NCBI GenBank assembly: GCA_934358235.1
Contig: CAKRKK010000115.1
Location: 1-7,750, forward strand
Reading direction: 5' to 3'
Length of the DNA: 7,750 bases
Source: an uncultured Lachnospira sp.
GTDB taxonomy: Bacteria > Bacillota > Clostridia > Lachnospirales > Lachnospiraceae
In this document: positions 6,294-7,750 of the stretch, piece by piece
How the letters are laid out: the number at the start of each line of letters is the position of its first letter
How positions within the stretch are numbered: the first letter of the stretch is position 1
Position numbers and translations under genes: made by a program
The notes under the pieces: generated by a model
The model's input: only the letters and a program-made list of their open reading frames with translations
What the model was told of the DNA's origin: nothing
Database searches by the model: none

Positions 6294-6530
6294 CTTTAGT
6301 ATACTTTAATATTATTATCCTTGGTATTATTAGCTTTGGTATTATTGTCTTTAGTATATTAGCTTTGGCTATTTTTTCTTTGGCTATATTTTCTTTGGTA
6401 TATTAACTTTAAGTGCATTTTTCTTTCGTATATTTAACTTTAAACATATTTTTCTTTAGTAATTTTAACTTTAAGTGTATTTTCTTTAGTGTATTAAATT
6501 CATATCTCTTTAGCTTTAGTGTATTTTTGT
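6294..6530. repeat. Array of about 14 degenerate 14-16 bp tandem repeats
   Basis: On the plus strand, units beginning CTTTRG or CTTTAA recur at 6294, 6320 (shortened), 6334, 6349, 6363, 6378, 6393, 6407, 6423, 6438, 6454, 6469, 6484 and 6514, with the general form CTTTAGTATATTTAA. Most steps are 14-16 bases. The units differ from each other at several positions, so the array is old or under loose selection. It lies directly upstream of the minus-strand DUF898-like gene. Frames across it encode only low-complexity pentapeptide repeats and lack a sensible start. Confidence 0.8.
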
Positions 6531-6547
6531 TTTACATTCTAATAATA

Positions 6548-6559
6548 TCAATATATTGA
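6548..6559. promoter_or_regulatory. 12-bp perfect palindrome, possible operator
   Basis: TCAATATATTGA is perfectly self-complementary and overlaps the -35 (TTGAAG, 6556-6561) of a weak plus-strand promoter candidate. Such a site could bind a dimeric repressor (inference). In AT-rich DNA a palindrome of this length can also occur by chance. Confidence 0.3.
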
Positions 6560-6583
6560 AGATAATGCAATGCTAAATATAAA
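6556..6583 (+). promoter_or_regulatory. Weak distal promoter candidate for the AEC gene
   Basis: TTGAAG (6556-6561) and TATAAA (6578-6583) are separated by 16 bases. If used, the transcript would include the whole inverted repeat at 6631-6693 and could fold it as RNA. Confidence 0.3.
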
Positions 6584-6630
6584 TTTTTTCTTAATTTTAT
6601 AAACTTTTTTGTTCTTAAAATGCTATTTAT

Positions 6631-6693
6631 ACTTTTGACTCCGACATCATTTATATTGTATCATTAGATTTAAATTATATCGGAGTCAAAAGT
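6631..6693. repeat. 14-bp perfect inverted repeat upstream of the AEC gene
   Basis: ACTTTTGACTCCGA (6631-6644) and TCGGAGTCAAAAGT (6680-6693) are exact complements separated by 35 AT-rich bases. The arms are clearly richer in G/C than the loop. No T run follows directly, so it is not a standard terminator. The left arm contains the -35 of a good promoter candidate. It could be a dimeric protein site, a transcribed hairpin or the end of a small dispersed element. Confidence 0.7.
6635..6664 (+). promoter_or_regulatory. Proximal promoter candidate for the AEC gene
   Basis: TTGACT (6635-6640) and TATCAT (6659-6664) each match consensus at five of six positions, with an 18-base spacer. The -35 lies inside the left arm of the inverted repeat, so anything that binds or extrudes that repeat would affect it. 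The start would be near 6671, leaving a leader of about 110 bases. Confidence 0.45.
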
Positions 6694-6733
6694 CCACGAC
6701 TTTGATACCTACGGATTGTTCCGTGCTACGCAC
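6689..6733 (+). promoter_or_regulatory. Cluster of three small hairpins in the AEC leader
   Basis: AAAGTC (6689-6694) pairs with GACTTT (6698-6703) over a three-base loop; ACGGA (6711-6715) with TCCGT (6720-6724) over four; GTGC (6723-6726) with GCAC (6730-6733) over three. The first stem uses bases of the right arm of the larger inverted repeat, so the two structures compete. The second and third overlap by two bases. No known riboswitch class is recognised. Confidence 0.4.
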
Positions 6734-6771
6734 TATTATATTTAATTTAACAGGATCAGGATTCTGAAAAT

Positions 6772-6777
6772 GGAGGG
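6772..6777 (+). promoter_or_regulatory. Ribosome binding site deciding the AEC start
   Basis: GGAGGG ends four bases before the ATG at 6782. An in-frame ATG at 6770 overlaps this site and has only a weak AGGAT upstream, so 6782 is preferred. The same short four-base spacing is seen at dgt. Confidence 0.5.
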
Positions 6778-6781
6778 CAGT

Positions 6782-7750
6782 ATGGCTATTGTTGTTGCTG
6801 AAAAGATAATTGAAATGTTTTTTATAATGCTTTGTGGAATAGTTCTATTTAAAACTGGTCTGATTGATGATAAGACTGTCCCAAAGCTGTCAAACATTCT
6901 TCTTATGTTGGTTTCACCTCTTATGATATTCCAATCTTACCAGATGGACTTTGACGGCCATCTTATGTGGGGACTTGGTCTCACACTCATTGCGGCGTTA
7001 ACAACATTTACAGTTATTATAATATTAACAAATATACTAATCAGAAATACTGAATATAGCAGAAACGGTATAAATATAAGTTCTGCTTATAATCTGCAAA
7101 AAAACAGAATTCCAGTTGAGAAAATTGCCCTTATATATTCAAATAGTGGTTTTATAGGACTACCTCTTATCAATGGCGTCATTGGCCAGGAAGGTGTTTT
7201 CTATATGACAGCTTACCTTACTGTATTCAATCTGTTATTATGGACACACGGCGTTATAGTCATGGGTGGAGCAGGTGACTTCAAAACTATATGCAGGAAT
7301 CTTTGCACACCAACCATTATAGCCATATTCGCTGGTGTTATATGCTTTGTTACCGGCATAAAAATACCTGCTGTTATAGATAATCCTATTCAATACATAG
7401 CCAATATGAATACGCCACTTGCTATGCTTATAGCTGGTGCTAATCTTGCACAGAGCAATATTGTACGCAGCCTCAAGAGCCTACGTATGTACTATCTTTG
7501 TGCTCTTAAGCTCATCATATTCCCTGTAATCGGTATGCTTGTTCTTTATATTTTCAACTTCCAGAGCTTTGATTTTAATGTACCGTTTACCGTATTCATA
7601 GGAATGGCCTGCCCTGCTGGAGCATCTGCTATTATGTTTGCAGAAAGATATGATAAGGATTCACTTTACGCGACAGAAATATTCGTGCTTACAACTATAT
7701 TGTCACTCATTACAATACCTTTGCTGTCAATATTCGCAATAAAGCTGTTT
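6782..7750 (+). CDS. AEC (auxin efflux carrier) family permease, nearly complete
   Basis: The frame is open for 323 codons to the right edge with no stop. AEC proteins are inner-membrane transporters of about 300-330 residues that move small organic anions such as malate or malonate; the substrate here is unknown. Family landmarks are present: GLIDDKTVPKLSNILLMLVSP (26-46), SNSGFIGLPL (120-129) followed by NLLLWTHG (150-157), NTPLAMLIAGANLAQ (210-224), and CPAGASAIMFAERYDKD (277-293) followed by a final membrane segment ending in TIPL. A polar loop (about 88-112) probably marks the cytoplasmic middle loop between the two halves. Only a few C-terminal residues should be missing. The long, structured leader suggests regulated expression. 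Starting at the ATG 6770 would add MEGS. Confidence 0.88.
   Translation, partial: MAIVVAEKIIEMFFIMLCGIVLFKTGLIDDKTVPKLSNILLMLVSPLMIFQSYQMDFDGHLMWGLGLTLIAALTTFTVIIILTNILIRNTEYSRNGINISSAYNLQKNRIPVEKIALIYSNSGFIGLPLINGVIGQEGVFYMTAYLTVFNLLLWTHGVIVMGGAGDFKTICRNLCTPTIIAIFAGVICFVTGIKIPAVIDNPIQYIANMNTPLAMLIAGANLAQSNIVRSLKSLRMYYLCALKLIIFPVIGMLVLYIFNFQSFDFNVPFTVFIGMACPAGASAIMFAERYDKDSLYATEIFVLTTILSLITIPLLSIFAIKLF

Larger units (their letters stand above)
6228..6781. other. Divergent intergenic region between the DUF898-like and AEC genes
   Basis: No gene is supported in these 554 bases. From left to right they hold the ribosome site and a likely -10 of the minus-strand gene, a long array of 15-bp repeats (6294-6530), a 12-bp palindrome (6548-6559), two candidate plus-strand promoters (6556-6583 and 6635-6664), a 14-bp-arm inverted repeat (6631-6693) and three small hairpins (6689-6733) ahead of the AEC start. 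Confidence 0.6.

Noticed and set aside
6247..6395. Minus-strand open stretch through the array giving KENIA/KEKIA-type pentapeptides before the DUF898-like gene
   Set aside because: It has no start codon or ribosome site, its frame breaks at unit-length changes, and it is explained by the 15-bp period.
6146..6406. Plus-strand frame ending in an IFSLA-type pentapeptide repeat
   Set aside because: It starts inside the minus-strand DUF898-like gene and its repetitive tail is simply the 15-bp array translated.

Overview
This is an AT-rich stretch of bacterial chromosome. It has strong purine-rich Shine-Dalgarno sites, near-consensus sigma-A-type promoters and A/T-flanked hairpin terminators. Together with the protein types (a seven-TM-sensor EAL protein, a clostridial-type Dgt, DUF2752 and DUF898 membrane proteins, an AEC permease) this suggests a Gram-positive Clostridia member, most likely Lachnospiraceae-like. 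The taxonomic call is inference; no rRNA or marker gene is present.

Layout. A membrane-anchored protein of unknown function starts at 133 and runs off the left edge (minus strand). Its promoter (230-258) and a short leader with two mutually exclusive hairpins are visible. A long-armed terminator (270-347) separates it from a 757-residue c-di-GMP phosphodiesterase (359-2632, minus) with a seven-TM sensor, a PAS-like region, a degenerate GGDEF and an intact EAL domain. This gene has its own near-consensus promoter. Next is dgt (2839-4128, minus), an HD-type dNTP triphosphohydrolase. A 465-base divergent intergenic region follows, containing three sets of short tandem repeats. It leads into a DUF2752 protein (4594-5019, plus), which converges with a DUF898/YjgN-like membrane protein (5064-6227, minus) on a shared bidirectional terminator (4997-5040). 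A second large intergenic region (6228-6781) holds about fourteen degenerate 15-bp repeats, a 12-bp palindrome, and a 14-bp-arm inverted repeat followed by small hairpins. It opens into an AEC-family permease (6782 to the right edge, plus), which is almost complete.

How the genes relate. They look like independently transcribed single genes rather than one operon: promoters and terminators separate most of them and strands alternate. Five of the six products are membrane proteins or have a membrane anchor; dgt is the cytosolic exception. The EAL protein probably links an outside or membrane signal to c-di-GMP breakdown. Dgt trims dNTP pools. The DUF2752 and DUF898 proteins have no established function.

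The most unusual feature is not a gene. Tandem repeats of 14-15 bp recur at five separate places (86-130, 4319-4354, 4358-4399, 4440-4506, 6294-6530). One lies inside a reading frame, where it gives a pentapeptide repeat; the others lie in the leaders or upstream regions of membrane-protein genes. I see no clear defence system, CRISPR array, transposase, tRNA or rRNA.
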